A stretch of DNA of 64,000 bases from NCBI GenBank assembly GCA_964586455.1, contig CAZPHV010000005.1, positions 1-64,000 of the forward strand. Reading direction: 5' to 3'. The notes under the pieces were generated by a model that saw only the letters and a program-made list of their open reading frames with translations, had not been told where the DNA came from and did no database searches. This DNA is from Aquimonas sp964586455. Lineage in GTDB: Bacteria; Pseudomonadota; Gammaproteobacteria; Xanthomonadales; Xanthomonadaceae. Within the stretch, counting starts at the first letter, position 1, and every line of letters begins with the position of its first letter. Positions 32,392 through 41,015 of the stretch are shown here, in pieces. The position numbers and the translations under genes are program-made.

Positions 32392-33185
32392 TGCGTGCTG
32401 CCTCGGGGTTCGGCTTCGGCGACGGCTTTCAGATCGGAGGTGACCAGCCAGTCGGTCAGACGCAGGTAGGCGCTGGCGCCGCGCGCGCTGGCGCCCAGCG
32501 ATGACGGGGTCAAGGCCTGCCGGCTGGCTTCGCGCAGGCGCGTGTCGACCGGGATCTCTTCATCCCAGACCGCATCGCCGTGACGCGAACGCAGCTCGGC
32601 GAGGCTGTCGACGGCGGCGCGGGTGCGCTTGTCGAACAGGGTTGGCACGATCCGCGAGGGCACCGGGGTACCGCGCGAGCGCTGCACCATGGCCGCGGTA
32701 CGCAGCATTGCGTTCAGGCCGTGCAGAGCCAGCGGTTCGGTCTGGGTCGGAATGATCAGCGCATCCGACGCGGCCAGCGCCGCCACCATCAGCACGCCCA
32801 GGGTCGGCGGGCAGTCGAGCAGGGCGTAGTCGTAGCGATGCTGGCCGGCGAACGCGCGCACCAGCGCGCGGCCCAGACCCGGGCGGGTCGCGCTCTGGCG
32901 CTCAAGCGTGGCCAGCCCGGGTTGGCCCGCGAGCAGATCCAACCCAGGCTGGCCGCTGGGCCGGGTCAGAGTGACCAGGGCGGGCGGCGATTCCGCAAAC
33001 AGCTCGAACACGCCGACCGGCGCGGGCTCTTCGGGCACTTCCAGCCAGCGCGACAGCGAGGCGTGCGGGTCGAGGTCGACCAGCAGGGTGCGGAAGCCGC
33101 GCTCGGCGAGACAGGCGCCGATCGCGAGCGTCGAAGTGGTCTTGCCGACGCCGCCCTTCTGGTTGGCGATGCACCAGGTGCGCAT
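32388..33185 (-). CDS. parC: ParA-family ATPase (ParC-like polar organiser)
   Basis: 265-residue ParA/Soj-type ATPase with deviant Walker A (QKGGVGKTTST, residues 9-19), Walker A' (LLVDLDPHASLSR) and Walker B (YALLDCPPTLGVL). In Vibrio and Pseudomonas, ParA-like proteins coded among chemotaxis genes (ParC, PpfA) recruit arrays to the pole or position them, rather than segregating chromosomes. Here it lies between motD (4 bases) and the CheW-domain repeat protein (4-base overlap) in the motility cluster, which supports that role. No parB gene is nearby. Confidence 0.88.
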   Translation of the reverse strand: MRTWCIANQKGGVGKTTSTLAIGACLAERGFRTLLVDLDPHASLSRWLEVPEEPAPVGVFELFAESPPALVTLTRPSGQPGLDLLAGQPGLATLERQSATRPGLGRALVRAFAGQHRYDYALLDCPPTLGVLMVAALAASDALIIPTQTEPLALHGLNAMLRTAAMVQRSRGTPVPSRIVPTLFDKRTRAAVDSLAELRSRHGDAVWDEEIPVDTRLREASRQALTPSSLGASARGASAYLRLTDWLVTSDLKAVAEAEPRGSTQ

Positions 33186-33189
33186 GGAT

Positions 33190-34053
33190 TCAGGGTCCTT
33201 CCGACGGAGGCGCCAGCGCGTCCTCGCCGTTGCTGCGCGCGAGGATCACCAGCACCACGCGTCGATTGGAGTTGCGCCCGGCCTCACCGGAGTTGTCGGC
33301 CACCGGTTGGTACTCGCCGTAGCCGACCACCGTGACGCGCCCTGGGGCGACGCCGGTGTTGATCAGCACCCGCGCGATGCTGGCGGCGCGTGCGGCCGAC
33401 AGCTCCCAGTTGCTGGGAAACAGCGCCGTGGCGATCGGTACGTTGTCAGTGTGGCCCTCGATGCGGATCAGGTTGGGGGCCTCACTCAACACACCGGCGA
33501 CGCGAGTGACCGCCGCCACCGCTTCTGGCCGCGGCGCCGCAGAACCCGAGGCGAACAGCATGTCGGACTTGATCTCGACCTCCAGCCAGTCGCCGCGCCG
33601 GTAGACCTGCACGATGTCTTCGAGAATGAGGCTGTCGAGCGCGCGCTCGATGTCGCTGGCAATCGCCGAAAGCGCGTCGCGCGAGCGGCTCTGCTGCAGC
33701 GCCGATTCGCGCTCCTGTTGATCCATCCAGCGTCGCCGTTCGTCTTCGGGCAGGGCTTGGGCGATCTGCTCGGCGATCATTCCCATCGGCAGTTGGCTGC
33801 CGATGATCGACTTCGCCTCCAGCCGCGCGCCGTCCGGCTGCAGCTCGCCGAACTGCACCGGCACGATGTGCTTGCCCGGCCCGCCGAAGGCTTCGGCCAG
33901 CGAATTCGAGACCACCCGGTACTTGCCCTCATTGACCGAAGAGATCGAATACATGACCACGAAAAACGCCAACAGCAGGGTCACGAGATCGCCGTAGGGG
34001 ATGGCCCAGGCCTCGTGGTTGGCATGCTCTTCGTGGGCGTGTCTGCGACCCAT
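33190..34053 (-). CDS. motD: Flagellar motor stator protein MotD (MotB family)
   Basis: 287 residues. Short cytoplasmic N-terminus, one membrane helix with the proton-binding Asp22 (AIPYGDLVTLLLAFFVVMYS), a linker and an OmpA-like peptidoglycan-binding domain (LIRIEGHTDNVPIATALFPS, NWELSAARA, NSNRRVVLVI). With MotC it forms a stator unit of the polar flagellum. The two genes are 77 bases apart on the minus strand. The MotD rather than MotB name follows gene order in Pseudomonas and Xanthomonas. Confidence 0.92.
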   Translation of the reverse strand: MGRRHAHEEHANHEAWAIPYGDLVTLLLAFFVVMYSISSVNEGKYRVVSNSLAEAFGGPGKHIVPVQFGELQPDGARLEAKSIIGSQLPMGMIAEQIAQALPEDERRRWMDQQERESALQQSRSRDALSAIASDIERALDSLILEDIVQVYRRGDWLEVEIKSDMLFASGSAAPRPEAVAAVTRVAGVLSEAPNLIRIEGHTDNVPIATALFPSNWELSAARAASIARVLINTGVAPGRVTVVGYGEYQPVADNSGEAGRNSNRRVVLVILARSNGEDALAPPSEGP

Positions 34054-34130
34054 GAACCCTCAGCGGTGTCGGTGTCGGACGCAGCCTGCAAGCCGCGCGC
34101 CGCGGTGCGCGCCGGCCAGTGGCTCAGGCC

Positions 34131-34871
34131 TCACAGCAGATAACCCTGCAGGCGCGATTCGATATTGCGCGGGTTCTCACCCTCGGCGATCGCGATCAGG
34201 CCTTCGATCACCAGCTCATGGGTGCGCGCGCGCTGGCGGATCACCGACTTGAGCTTGGCCGCGACCGGCAGGAAGAACAGGTTGGCCGAGGCGATGCCGT
34301 AGATGGTCGCGGTAAACGCCGCGGCGATGCCGACGCCGAGCTTGGAGGGGTCCGCGAGGTTCTGCATCACTGCCATCAGGCCCAGCACCGCGCCGATGAT
34401 GCCCAGTGTGGGCGCATAGATGCCCATGCCCTCGAACACCTTGGCAGCAGCCAGATCGGTTTGCTCCTGACCGGCGAGATCGATCTCCAGCACCTTGCGC
34501 AGGGTGTCCGGCTCGTTGCCATCGACCAGCATCTGCAGGCCTTTGCGCAGAAAGGGATCGGACAATTTTTCGACGTCGGCCTCAAGCCCGAGCAGACCGT
34601 CCTTGCGGGCGCGTGTGCTCCAGCCGACGATCTGGTTCAGCAGCTGGCGGCCGTGGTCTTCGGGCGGCTTGATGATCCACGCGAAGATCTTCAGCGCGCG
34701 GCGGAAGGTCGGCATCGGCGTCTGCACCAGAATCGCCGCCAGTGTGCCGAGGATGACGATGATGAAGGCCGCAGCCGACCACAGCGAGGACAGCCCGGCG
34801 CCCTTGGCGACGGCGCCGCCAACGATGGCGACCACGCCGAGCACGATGCCGATGAGGCTCAGGATATCCAT
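34131..34871 (-). CDS. motC: Flagellar motor stator protein MotC (MotA family)
   Basis: 246 residues with four membrane segments (about 3-20, 30-48, 146-168 and 178-200), the cytoplasmic loop (RRALKIFAWIIKPPEDHGRQ, DPFLRKGLQMLVDGNEPDTL) and the proline-bearing third and fourth helices (GIYAPTLGIIGAVLGLMAVM, GIASANLFFLPVAAKLK). It conducts ions together with MotD to drive rotation. First gene of the motC-motD-parC-parP series, 103 bases after cheA, with a candidate sigma-54 element in the gap. Confidence 0.93.
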   Translation of the reverse strand: MDILSLIGIVLGVVAIVGGAVAKGAGLSSLWSAAAFIIVILGTLAAILVQTPMPTFRRALKIFAWIIKPPEDHGRQLLNQIVGWSTRARKDGLLGLEADVEKLSDPFLRKGLQMLVDGNEPDTLRKVLEIDLAGQEQTDLAAAKVFEGMGIYAPTLGIIGAVLGLMAVMQNLADPSKLGVGIAAAFTATIYGIASANLFFLPVAAKLKSVIRQRARTHELVIEGLIAIAEGENPRNIESRLQGYLL

Positions 34872-34925
34872 GCGCAGTGCTATCGGCCTTGGGCGCTGTG
34901 GCTTGAGGGAGGCAGCATCGAGGCT

Positions 34926-34941
34926 TGCAAGCCTGGCGCCA
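34926..34941 (-). promoter_or_regulatory. Candidate sigma-54 promoter upstream of motC
   Basis: Minus-strand reading TGGCGCCAGGCTTGCA matches the consensus at TGGC and TTGCA, with AC of the -24 box replaced by GC. The -12 GC lies 56 bases upstream of the motC start, in the largest gap of this part of the cluster. Confidence 0.5.
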
Positions 34942-34974
34942 CGGTGAGTTCGGTGCGGGCCATTCGGAGAGCGC

Positions 34975-36777
34975 CTAGATCGCGTTCTGCAAACCCGACA
35001 CGTCGAGAATGAGCGCCAGATTTCCGTCGCCGGTGATCGTCGCTGCGGCCAGCCCGGTCAGCCCGCGCAGCGAATGCGGCAGCGGCTTCACCACGACCTC
35101 CTCGCGGCCGCGCACCTGGTCGACGACGATGCCGAGCTTGCGGTTCTGGGTCTGCACCACCACCACGCCGGCGTCTTCGGTCTGCACCGGCTTGCCCAGC
35201 CAGCGTCGCAGGAAGATCAGCGGAAAGGTCTGCTGGCGCAGGTCGAGCATTTCGTGGCCGTCGATGAAGCGAACCAGGCTTTCGCGGTACTTGAAGACCT
35301 CCAGCACGCTCGACAGCGGCAGCGCATACGGCCGGCCGGCCGCCGACACCATCAGGGTCGGCAGAATCGCCAAGGTCAGCGGCACCCGGATCACGAAGCG
35401 CGTGCCTTCGCCGCGGGTCGATTCGATCAGCACCTGACCATTCAGCTCGGACAGTTTGCTCTTGACCACGTCCATGCCGACGCCGCGGCCGGACACTTCG
35501 GTGGCCTGATCCTTGGTCGAAAAGCCGGGCAGGAAAATCAGCTGCAGGGCTTCGGTGGGCGACAGGCGCGCCGCGGTGTCGGCGTCGATCAGGCCCTTCT
35601 CGCGGGCCTTGGTGCGCAGCATGTCGGGGTCGATGCCGCCGCCGTCGTCGGCGACGATGATGACGATGTGGTCGCCTTCCTGCTGCGCGGTCAGCGTGAG
35701 CGTGCCGGCGCGCGGCTTGCCGATCGATTCGCGCCGGTCGGGCGGCTCGATGCCGTGGTCGATGGCGTTGCGCACCAGGTGCACCAGCGGGTCGGACAGG
35801 GCTTCGACCAGGTTCTTGTCGAGCTCGGTGTCTTCGCCGATCAGCTGTACGTTGACCTCTTTCTTGAGCGTGCGGGCAACATCGCGGGCGACCTTCGGAA
35901 AGCGCGAAAACGCGCGCCCCACCGGCTGCATGCGCACCCGCATCACCTCAGCCTGCAGGCGTGCGGTGACCAGGTCGAGATTGGACACCGCGCGCTCGAG
36001 CTCTTCATCGCGATGGCGTCGGCGCAGCGCCTTCAGACGGTTGCGCGCCAGCACAAGTTCGCCGACCAGATTCATCAGGCCATCCAGGCGCTTGGTGTCG
36101 ACGCGCACGCTGGTTTCGGCCGGGGCTGACGTTTTCGCGGCGCCCGCTCCGGCAGGTGCAGCAGGGGCCGGCGGGGGAGCGGGTGGAGCTTTCGGCGACG
36201 CCGGCGCATGCACCGGACTTTGCGGCATCGGTCGGGCCTTGCCGGCCGGGACCTGCTGTGCGGCCTGGAACATGTCGAGCAGGGCTTCAAACTCGTCTTC
36301 GGAAATGCTCTCGCCGCTCACCTTCGCGGCCGGTGCAGGTGCTGCAACGGGCTTCGGTGCAGGCGCTGCGGGTTTGGGCGCCGCGGCGGCGGCGTCCGGC
36401 AGGGCGGCGATGCGGATCGCGCTCAGCAGGGCGTCCGGCGCACGTTCTGCGGGGCCTCCCGCACGCAGCGCTGCGAGCTGGCCACTCAGGTGGTCGAGCG
36501 CGCTCTGGGCGAGGTCGAACAGATCGCCATCGACGGTCAGCCGACCCTTGCGCAGCAGATCGAACATTTCCTCGACGCCATGGCAGAGCTCCACCAGGGT
36601 GGCGAAGTTCAGAAAGCTGGCGCCGCCCTTGATCGTGTGGAAACCGCGGAAGATCGCGTTCAGCAGCTCGGCGTCCTGCGGCTGCATTTCCAGCTGCACC
36701 AGCTCGTCGCCCAGGCGCTCGGCGATCTCGCTGGCCTCGACCAGGAAATCGGCGGCGATGTCGTCATGCCCACTCAT
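34975..36777 (-). CDS. cheA: Chemotaxis histidine kinase CheA (cheY-cheZ module)
   Basis: 600-residue kinase. Hpt domain with His47 (FRGFHTIKGGASFLNF); Ala/Pro-rich linker (about 135-250) interrupted by an acidic SEDEFEALLDMFQAAQ motif; dimerisation (NLVGELVLARNRL); ATPase core (VHLVRNAIDHGIEPPDRR, VADDGGGIDPD, SGRGVGMDVVK); CheW-like C-terminal domain. It phosphorylates the neighbouring CheY, which CheZ dephosphorylates. Start set at 36777 (MSGHDD), 20 bases after the cheZ stop with GGAG 8 bases upstream; the frame is open farther upstream but overlaps cheZ. It is the main flagellar CheA by position. Confidence 0.95.
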   Translation of the reverse strand: MSGHDDIAADFLVEASEIAERLGDELVQLEMQPQDAELLNAIFRGFHTIKGGASFLNFATLVELCHGVEEMFDLLRKGRLTVDGDLFDLAQSALDHLSGQLAALRAGGPAERAPDALLSAIRIAALPDAAAAAPKPAAPAPKPVAAPAPAAKVSGESISEDEFEALLDMFQAAQQVPAGKARPMPQSPVHAPASPKAPPAPPPAPAAPAGAGAAKTSAPAETSVRVDTKRLDGLMNLVGELVLARNRLKALRRRHRDEELERAVSNLDLVTARLQAEVMRVRMQPVGRAFSRFPKVARDVARTLKKEVNVQLIGEDTELDKNLVEALSDPLVHLVRNAIDHGIEPPDRRESIGKPRAGTLTLTAQQEGDHIVIIVADDGGGIDPDMLRTKAREKGLIDADTAARLSPTEALQLIFLPGFSTKDQATEVSGRGVGMDVVKSKLSELNGQVLIESTRGEGTRFVIRVPLTLAILPTLMVSAAGRPYALPLSSVLEVFKYRESLVRFIDGHEMLDLRQQTFPLIFLRRWLGKPVQTEDAGVVVVQTQNRKLGIVVDQVRGREEVVVKPLPHSLRGLTGLAAATITGDGNLALILDVSGLQNAI

Positions 36778-36797
36778 GCGCGCGGCTCCATGCCCAG

Positions 36798-37430
36798 CTA
36801 CAGGCCGAGGCCGGACAGCAGGTCGTCGACATCGACCTGGCTGACGCCGTGGGTGTCGATGCCGGGCAGGGCGGGCCCTTGGGCCTCGATGCCGGTGGCC
36901 TTGCGCTGTTCGGGCAGGCCGAGTGCATGGCTGATCTTGCCGATCGCCTGTTCGACCTGCTGCACGAGGCCGACGACCCGCTTGATCGTCTGGCCGGTGA
37001 GGTCCTGGTACTCCTGCGCCAGCGCGATGCTGGACAGGTTGCTGCGAACGCTCATCAGCTCGTTCTCCAGCGCCGAGTCCGGGCCCTGGCTGCGCATCAG
37101 GTCGATGCGGTGGCGGCAGTCCTCGACCAGATCCAGGGTGCGGTGAGTGGCTTCCTCGGTGGTCTGCACCACGAAGTTGAGTCGCGCGCGGGCGTCCGGC
37201 AGCTCCTCGCCGGCCAGCGCGCCCAGGCGCGCGTCGATCGGCAGGGTCGCCAGTGCGCCGGTCAGCTCGCGCGCCAGGCGATCGATGGCGGCATAGATCG
37301 GCCGTGAGCGCCACTGCGTCAGCGACTCGATGCAGCTGCGGTAGAGGGTGTCGTCGCCCTGTTCGAGCGCCCCCAGCGCGGCGTGCATCAGGTGCAGCAG
37401 GTGCTCACGCTCTGCTGCCGAGGCGTTCAT
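36798..37430 (-). CDS. cheZ: CheY phosphatase CheZ
   Basis: Dephosphorylates CheY-P to end the tumble or reversal signal. The 210-residue helical protein has the catalytic motif QEYQDLTGQ, with Asp143 and Gln147 at the same numbers as in E. coli CheZ, and a C-terminal CheY-binding tail (VDVDDLLSGLGL). Its start overlaps the cheY stop by 4 bases, so the antagonistic pair is translationally coupled. Confidence 0.95.
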   Translation of the reverse strand: MNASAAEREHLLHLMHAALGALEQGDDTLYRSCIESLTQWRSRPIYAAIDRLARELTGALATLPIDARLGALAGEELPDARARLNFVVQTTEEATHRTLDLVEDCRHRIDLMRSQGPDSALENELMSVRSNLSSIALAQEYQDLTGQTIKRVVGLVQQVEQAIGKISHALGLPEQRKATGIEAQGPALPGIDTHGVSQVDVDDLLSGLGL

Positions 37431-37819
37431 GCGGCCGAGCCCATGCGTTCGAAGATCTTCTGCAGCTTCTCCTGCAGGGTCTGCGCGGTGAAGGGCTTGA
37501 TGATGTAGCCGTTCACCCCGCTCTGTGCGGCCTCGATGATCTGCTCCCGCTTGGCTTCGGCGGTGACCATCAGCACCGGCAGGTGGGCCAGCTTGGGATC
37601 GGTGCGGATCGCCTTCAACAGCTCGATGCCGGTCATGCCCGGCATGTTCCAGTCAGTGATGACCAGATCACAGGGTGCCGAGCGCAGATGCGCCAGCGCG
37701 CTGTTGCCGTCTTCCGCTTCCGAGGTGATCTGGAAGCCGAGATCGTTCAGCAGGTTCTTGACGATCCGGCGCATCGTTGAGAAGTCATCGACGATGAGGA
37801 TCTTGAGGTTCTTGTCCAT
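37427..37819 (-). CDS. cheY: Chemotaxis response regulator CheY
   Basis: 130-residue receiver domain very similar to enterobacterial CheY: Asp11-Asp12 (IVDDFSTMRRIVKNLL), phospho-acceptor Asp56 (VITDWNMPGMTG), Thr86 (MVTAEA), the aromatic switch Tyr (NGYIIKPF) and Lys. It binds FliM when phosphorylated. It lies between fliA (51 bases) and cheZ (overlap). This is the flagellar CheY; a second one is at 29831-30199. Confidence 0.96.
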   Translation of the reverse strand: MDKNLKILIVDDFSTMRRIVKNLLNDLGFQITSEAEDGNSALAHLRSAPCDLVITDWNMPGMTGIELLKAIRTDPKLAHLPVLMVTAEAKREQIIEAAQSGVNGYIIKPFTAQTLQEKLQKIFERMGSAA

Positions 37820-37870
37820 GGGAGACGGCTCGTCAGAAAGGGGAAGATGCGTGGAAAGGTGGGTTCGGAG

Positions 37871-38617
37871 TCAGTCGGTTTCGACCGGATCACGGATCCA
37901 GTCGGACAGGCGTGCGCGCAGGCGTACCAGAGCCTGGCCATGCAACTGGCAGACCCGCGATTCGGTGACGCCGAGTACGGCGCCGATCTCGCGCAGGTTG
38001 AGCTCCTGCTCGTAGTACAGGCTCATCACCAGCTGCTCGCGTTCGGGCAGCTTGCCGATCGCGGTCGCAAGATCGCGGGCGAAGGCTTCGCGCTCGACGC
38101 CGGCTGCGGCGGATGCCGCCGAGGTGCTGGAGGGCAGGCGCAGTTCGCCGGATTCATCGGCATGCGCGTCGATGCTCAGCACCTGTCCGCGCGAGGCATC
38201 TTCGAGCAGGCGATTGAGCTCTTCAATCGGGATCTGCATCACTTGGGCGACCTCGACCTCGCGCGCGGCGCGGCCGGTCTTCTGTTCGATCGAGGCGGTA
38301 GCGGCGGCCATCTCGCGCACCTTGCGGTGCACGCTGCGCGGCACCCAGTCGCTGCGTCGCATTTCATCCAGCATCGCGCCACGGATGCGGATCGAAGCAT
38401 AGGTCTCGAAGGCGGCACCCTGACCCGCGTCGTAGCTGCGCGAGGCTTCGATCAGGCCGATCATGCCGGCCTGGATCAGATCGTTGACGTCGACGCTGGC
38501 CGGCAATCGCGCCGCCAGGTGATGGGCGATCCGCGCCACCAGCACGCTGTGCTGCGCGACAGCTTCACTGGCGTCGGGGCGACGGACGGCGCGGTATTCG
38601 GCTTCCGCCTGGGACAT
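37871..38617 (-). CDS. fliA: Flagellar sigma factor FliA (sigma-28)
   Basis: RNA polymerase sigma factor for late flagellar genes (flagellin, some chemotaxis genes). 248 residues with region 2 (DLIQAGMIGLIEASRSYD, FETYASIRIRGAMLDEMR), region 3 (REMAAATASIEQKTGR) and the region 4 helix-turn-helix (LNLREIGAVLGVTESRVCQL). The start (MSQAEAEY) shares one base with the flhG stop codon. No GCCGATAA-type FliA promoter was recognised within this window, so its targets are probably elsewhere. Confidence 0.95.
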   Translation of the reverse strand: MSQAEAEYRAVRRPDASEAVAQHSVLVARIAHHLAARLPASVDVNDLIQAGMIGLIEASRSYDAGQGAAFETYASIRIRGAMLDEMRRSDWVPRSVHRKVREMAAATASIEQKTGRAAREVEVAQVMQIPIEELNRLLEDASRGQVLSIDAHADESGELRLPSSTSAASAAAGVEREAFARDLATAIGKLPEREQLVMSLYYEQELNLREIGAVLGVTESRVCQLHGQALVRLRARLSDWIRDPVETD

Positions 38618-39504
38618 CACACATGCGCCTCGGGGGGCGCCACCAGGCGCTCGACAAAGAACTCGACCGGGCCACGCGGGCCGGTCGGCGCGCTCCACTG
38701 ATCAATGCGCCGGGCCACGCCGCGCAGCGCATGCGCCGAGGGGCAGGCTGGGAAGGCTTCGACCACGGCCTGCTGGCGCTGGATCGAGCGGCGCAGCCAC
38801 TCGTCGTGTGGAACGATGCCGAGCAGGCTGATGGTGACGTCGAGGAAGCGGTCGGTGACGCGCGAGAGCTTGTCGAACAGCTCGCGCCCTTCGGCTGGGC
38901 TGCGCACCATGTTGGCGATGATGTGCACGCGGTTCACCCCGCGCTCGCGCGAGAGGACCTTGATCAGCGCGTAGGCATCGGTGATCGAGGCGGGTTCGTT
39001 GCAGACCACCAGAATCACGTCCTGCGCGGCCTGGGCGAAGGTCAGCACGCTGTCGTGGATGCCGGCGGCGGTGTCGACCACCATCACGTCGATGTCGCGC
39101 TCCAACTCCGAGAAGGCGCGGATCAGGCCCACCTGTTCGGGTGAAGACAGTTCCGCCATCGAGCGTTTGCCGGAAGAGGCCGGCACCACCGCGAGGCCGT
39201 GCGGGCCTTCGAGGATGGTGTCCTCCAGCGAGCAGCGGCCTTCGATGACATCGGCCAGGGTGAAGCGCGGCGACAGGCCGAGCAGCACATCGACGTTGGC
39301 CAAGCCGAGGTCGGCATCGAGCAGCATCACCTGGCGTCCGGCATCGGCCAGCGCCACCGCCAGATTGACCGATACGCTGGTCTTGCCGACGCCGCCCTTG
39401 CCGCCGCTGACCGCGATCACCCGCACGGGCTTCACTCGCGGCTTGCGCAGGCCCTGGGCCTGATCGTTGGGCAGGGCATCGGCGCGGGCATCACCCTGCG
39501 ACAT
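38617..39504 (-). CDS. flhG: Flagellar number regulator FlhG (FleN), MinD-like ATPase
   Basis: 295-residue ParA/MinD-type ATPase with deviant Walker A (SGGKGGVGKTSVSVN, about 33-47), LLDADLGLANVDVLLG and VMVVDTAAGIHDSV. It limits flagella to one per pole and, in Pseudomonas, inhibits the sigma-54 activator FleQ. It overlaps flhF by 14 bases, keeping the placement (FlhF) and number (FlhG) proteins in fixed ratio. Confidence 0.95.
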   Translation of the reverse strand: MSQGDARADALPNDQAQGLRKPRVKPVRVIAVSGGKGGVGKTSVSVNLAVALADAGRQVMLLDADLGLANVDVLLGLSPRFTLADVIEGRCSLEDTILEGPHGLAVVPASSGKRSMAELSSPEQVGLIRAFSELERDIDVMVVDTAAGIHDSVLTFAQAAQDVILVVCNEPASITDAYALIKVLSRERGVNRVHIIANMVRSPAEGRELFDKLSRVTDRFLDVTISLLGIVPHDEWLRRSIQRQQAVVEAFPACPSAHALRGVARRIDQWSAPTGPRGPVEFFVERLVAPPEAHV

Positions 39505-40948
39505 GCTCGATCTCCTCGTGGATGTGGGCGCTGCCGCGGCGCTGCTCGGTGACGCGCAGGGCCAGGCGGTGAGGCTCGGCGCGGTGCAGGTCTTCAGGCA
39601 CGCGCTGGCCGTCGGTGAGGTAGCTGATCGGCAGGCGATGGCGCACGGTCACGCCCAGCGCTGCCCCCAGGCGGCCGGTTTCATCGACCTTGCTCAGCAC
39701 TACGCCGCGTGGCTTGGCGATGCCGAAGCGGTGCACGACTTCATCAAGGTCGTCGGAATGGGTGTTGGCCGGCAGCACCAGCTGGGTGTTGACGTGGCGC
39801 AGCTTGGCCAGCGTCGAAAGCTGGGCGCCCAGCGCCAGATCGCGATGCGACAGGCCGGCGGTGTCGACCAGCACCAGCTTGTAGTCGCCCAGGCGATCGA
39901 GCGTGTCGCCAAGCTCATTCGGGTTGGCGACCTCGATCACCGGCATGCCGAGCAGGCGCCCGTAGGTGAACAATTGCTCGCGGGCGCCGATGCGGAAGCC
40001 GTCGGTGGTGACCAGGGCGACGTCGCGGGCGCTGTGCAGGGCGGCATAGCGCGCCGCCAGCTTGGCCAGGGTGGTGGTCTTGCCGACGCCGGTGGGGCCG
40101 ATCAGGGCGACCACGCCGCCGCGTTCGATCGGGTCGTCCTCGCTGACGCGCAGTGACTTCGCCAGCAGGCCCAGCAACAGGCCGCGTGCGCGCGCCGGGT
40201 CGGCGTCGGCGGGGATGCGTTCGACGATGCCGCGGGCGAAGGCTTCATCGCAGCCGTAGCCGGAGAGCTCCTCGAAGGCCGCGGCGCGCGCCGGAGACAG
40301 CCGCATGCGCTGGTCGGAGAAGCGTTCGAGTTCTTTCTTCAAGGTCTGCCGCAGCAGGCCCATTTCGCGCCGCATCTCGGCGACCTGGGGGTCTTCCACG
40401 CAGAGCTGGGCGACCTGATCGGGAATGCGGGTCAGCCGACGCGCGTTGGCGCGTTCGACCTGGTCGATGGCGGTGATCGGGCGCGACGCCGCCGTTGCCG
40501 CCGGCGCAGGCGGCACGTTTGCAGCCACCGCGGCAGGCATCTGGAGGGGCGCGACCTGCGGCGCGGCGACCGCGGCGCGCGGATTCATGGCCTCGGCGCG
40601 CGCAGCCGCGGCGATCTGTGCAAGCTGCGGCGGCAGCAGCGAATCGACCGGCGGCGGCGGGCTATGGGTGATGCGTGCGCCGGCGGCGGCAGGCCGTAGC
40701 GTTGCGGCGGGCGCGGCAGTGGGGGCGGGCGCTTCGGTGGCCGGCGCCTGTGCTGTGGCTTCGGCAGCGCGCCGCGCCGCGCTCAGCGACTGCTGCACCA
40801 GCGATTCGTCGTAGTCGGTGGCGCTGACCACTTCGACGCCGCCCTCGACGCGACGGTTCGACAGGATCACCGCGTTCGGGCCCTGCTCCTCACGCACCAG
40901 GCGCAGCGCGCTGCGCATGTCCTGGGCAAAGAACCGTTTGATCTTCAT
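39491..40948 (-). CDS. flhF: Flagellar placement SRP-type GTPase FlhF
   Basis: 485-residue GTPase that marks the pole for flagellum assembly. A basic N-terminal B-domain (MKIKRFFAQDMRSALRLVRE) is followed by a long Ala/Pro-rich linker (about 60-165) and the NG domain: P-loop GPTGVGKTTTLAKLA (284-298), DGFRIGAREQLFTYGRLL, VDTAGLSHRD and LSKVDETGRLGAAL. The linker is longer than in many FlhF proteins. 67 bases separate it from flhA and contain a small inverted repeat. Confidence 0.95.
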   Translation of the reverse strand: MKIKRFFAQDMRSALRLVREEQGPNAVILSNRRVEGGVEVVSATDYDESLVQQSLSAARRAAEATAQAPATEAPAPTAAPAATLRPAAAGARITHSPPPPVDSLLPPQLAQIAAAARAEAMNPRAAVAAPQVAPLQMPAAVAANVPPAPAATAASRPITAIDQVERANARRLTRIPDQVAQLCVEDPQVAEMRREMGLLRQTLKKELERFSDQRMRLSPARAAAFEELSGYGCDEAFARGIVERIPADADPARARGLLLGLLAKSLRVSEDDPIERGGVVALIGPTGVGKTTTLAKLAARYAALHSARDVALVTTDGFRIGAREQLFTYGRLLGMPVIEVANPNELGDTLDRLGDYKLVLVDTAGLSHRDLALGAQLSTLAKLRHVNTQLVLPANTHSDDLDEVVHRFGIAKPRGVVLSKVDETGRLGAALGVTVRHRLPISYLTDGQRVPEDLHRAEPHRLALRVTEQRRGSAHIHEEIEHVAG

Positions 40949-40969
40949 GTGCGTGTTCTGCCTGTCCTC

Positions 40970-40997
40970 AGGTTTTCGAAAGCCGGGCCGAGAACCT
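40970..40997 (-). other. Inverted repeat between flhA and flhF
   Basis: AGGTTTTCG (40970-40978) can pair with CGAGAACCT (40989-40997), one G-U pair, 10-base loop. It lies in the 67-base gap before flhF and could tune read-through or mRNA stability. There is no U-tract. Confidence 0.3.
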
Positions 40998-41015
40998 GTG
41001 CAGCGGTCTCAGACC

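Noticed and set aside
37820..37870. FliA (sigma-28) promoter upstream of cheY
   Set aside because: No TAAAG...GCCGATAA pattern is present here or in other motility gaps I checked.
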